Assembly: GCA_018304205.1 (NCBI GenBank)
Contig: JAGVWR010000016.1
Location: 1 to 42,636, forward strand
Reading direction: 5' to 3'
Length of the DNA: 42,636 nucleotides
From: Candidatus Pacearchaeota archaeon
Lineage (GTDB): Archaea; Nanobdellota; Nanobdellia; Pacearchaeales; GW2011-AR1
A model generated the notes under the pieces. The model ran no database searches, was not told the origin of the DNA, and saw only the letters and a list, made by a program, of their open reading frames with translations. Below are positions 42,163 through 42,636 of this stretch, one piece after another; positions within the stretch are counted from its first letter, which is position 1, and every line of letters starts with the position of its first letter. The position numbers and the translations under genes are program-made.

Positions 42163-42300
42163 CTAATTTGCCTTTAATTTAACTGTCTGAGTCCTAGGCT
42201 TGTAAAATATCTTTGAGCCGCAATTTGGACAAACAAATCTTTTCTCTAAGACTTTAGACGAAATTGCTTTTTCGCATTTAAAACATTTGTATTGTGCCAT
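42163..42300 (-). CDS. rpoP: DNA-directed RNA polymerase subunit P (Rpo12/Rpb12-like zinc ribbon)
   Basis: This 45-residue protein starts MAQYKCFKCEKAIS and continues RFVCPNCGSKIFYKPRTQTV. The two CxxC pairs form the zinc ribbon, and the CPxCGSxIFYKxR segment is diagnostic of archaeal subunit P, homologous to eukaryotic Rpb12. It helps assemble the polymerase Rpo3 platform. It is too small for many gene finders. L37Ae lies upstream and prefoldin beta begins one base downstream. Confidence 0.93.
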   Translation of the reverse strand: MAQYKCFKCEKAISSKVLEKRFVCPNCGSKIFYKPRTQTVKLKAN

Positions 42301-42338
42301 TGTTAAGTATAATTTATTATGATATTTAAAATTACTGT

Positions 42339-42566
42339 TTATTTATTTGCCTCTAAATAGTATGCTGGGCCTGCAAAAACCTTGCCTGTTTTCATACATT
42401 TCCATATTCCTGCTGCAATTCTTTTTACTTTTGCTTTAGCGTAAAATGGTGAAACTTGTCTTTGTCTCTGTAATTCTTCTATTTTATTAAAATTCTTTCT
42501 AGCTCTTGTTCCTATTCCGCCGCTAAATCTTCCTGCTGCCTTTATTTTCTTTGTTTTTGATCCCAT
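42339..42566 (-). CDS. rpl37ae: Large-subunit ribosomal protein L37Ae, zinc-finger-less variant
   Basis: The N-terminal half (MGSKTKKIKAAGRFSGGIGT, then RARKNFNKIEE) and the stretch VKRIAAGIWKCMKTGKVFAG match L37Ae. The usual zinc finger C-x2-C-x14-C-x2-C is degraded: the first pair reads SPFY and the second CMKT, leaving one of four cysteines. Otherwise the length (75 residues) and fold-specific residues fit. It starts the L37Ae-RpoP-prefoldin beta-SepF run, with a TATA-like ATTTATATATTTT about 20 bases before the ATG. Confidence 0.9.
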   Translation of the reverse strand: MGSKTKKIKAAGRFSGGIGTRARKNFNKIEELQRQRQVSPFYAKAKVKRIAAGIWKCMKTGKVFAGPAYYLEANK

Positions 42567-42636
42567 TTTATTAAAATATATAAATTTAGTTGATATCTAT
42601 AACTTTGAAAACGAGCTTTTTAAATTATTCTATTCG

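Noticed and set aside
1..42636. CRISPR array, insertion sequence or rRNA/tRNA genes
   Set aside because: No regularly spaced repeats, transposase motifs with terminal inverted repeats, or convincing tRNA/rRNA sequences were seen by reading both strands.

Overview
The window is a piece of an AT-rich archaeal genome with very tight gene packing. The archaeal calls are an STT3/AglB oligosaccharyltransferase, prefoldin alpha and beta, RNA polymerase subunit P, ribosomal protein L37Ae, RNase P protein Pop5, archaeal SepF, RNase J, class III (pilin) signal peptides, and leaderless promoters with TATA boxes about 25 nt before start codons. An S-layer protein, a bacterial-type GspE/PilB ATPase, an archaeosortase with an adjacent sorted substrate, and small lone enzymes point to a DPANN archaeon, probably of the Pacearchaeota/Woesearchaeota group. 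The lineage is inference; no rRNA is present.

Region 1 (1-18.7 kb) begins with a partial queC and a small IF5A-like domain gene, then is almost wholly a surface-glycan and N-glycosylation island. It holds four GT2 enzymes, one GT4, one GT9, two GT39-like multi-spanning transferases, a CDP-paratose-2-epimerase-like enzyme, a methyltransferase, a Wzx/MATE-type flippase, a GlcNAc-1-P transferase of the Alg7/AglH type, and AglB. The last three form a tightly overlapping operon. Together they could build, flip and transfer a lipid-linked glycan. The S-layer protein at 30.8-33.4 kb, with 13 N-X-S/T sequons, is the obvious acceptor.

Region 2 (18.7-20.25 kb) is the most unusual part. It contains a diversity-generating retroelement (DGR) type target gene. 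Its C-terminal codons are almost all NNY and read as adenine-mutated AAY codons. A GC-rich hairpin overlaps the stop codon, and directly behind it lies a 47-codon fragment that looks like the C-terminus of a DGR reverse transcriptase. No template repeat and no complete RT are visible, so the locus looks like a decayed or recombined DGR, or a satellite target served by an RT elsewhere. A 17-nt direct repeat, frame-disrupted ORF debris and several hairpins flank it.

Region 3 (20.2-30.4 kb) has housekeeping genes: prefoldin alpha, a HAD phosphatase, a HemK2-like methyltransferase, RNase J, an HtrA-like protease without PDZ, and Pop5. It also has a GspE/PilB ATPase divergent from a four-gene pilin operon. 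Two genes, a SpoIIM-like membrane protein and a helical plus TM protein, share a conserved structured 5' leader.

Region 4 (30.4-38.6 kb) is cell-surface material: an HTH regulator divergent from the S-layer gene with a long folded leader; a peptidase E gene interrupted by an in-frame TGA; a candidate structured RNA; two membrane-anchored four-cysteine proteins; a DedA protein; and an archaeosortase next to its likely substrate.

Region 5 (38.8-42.6 kb) has a small membrane protein, TrpD-like, TrmH-like and GNAT enzymes, and a conserved archaeal block of L37Ae, RpoP, prefoldin beta and SepF. This L37Ae has lost three of the four zinc-finger cysteines.
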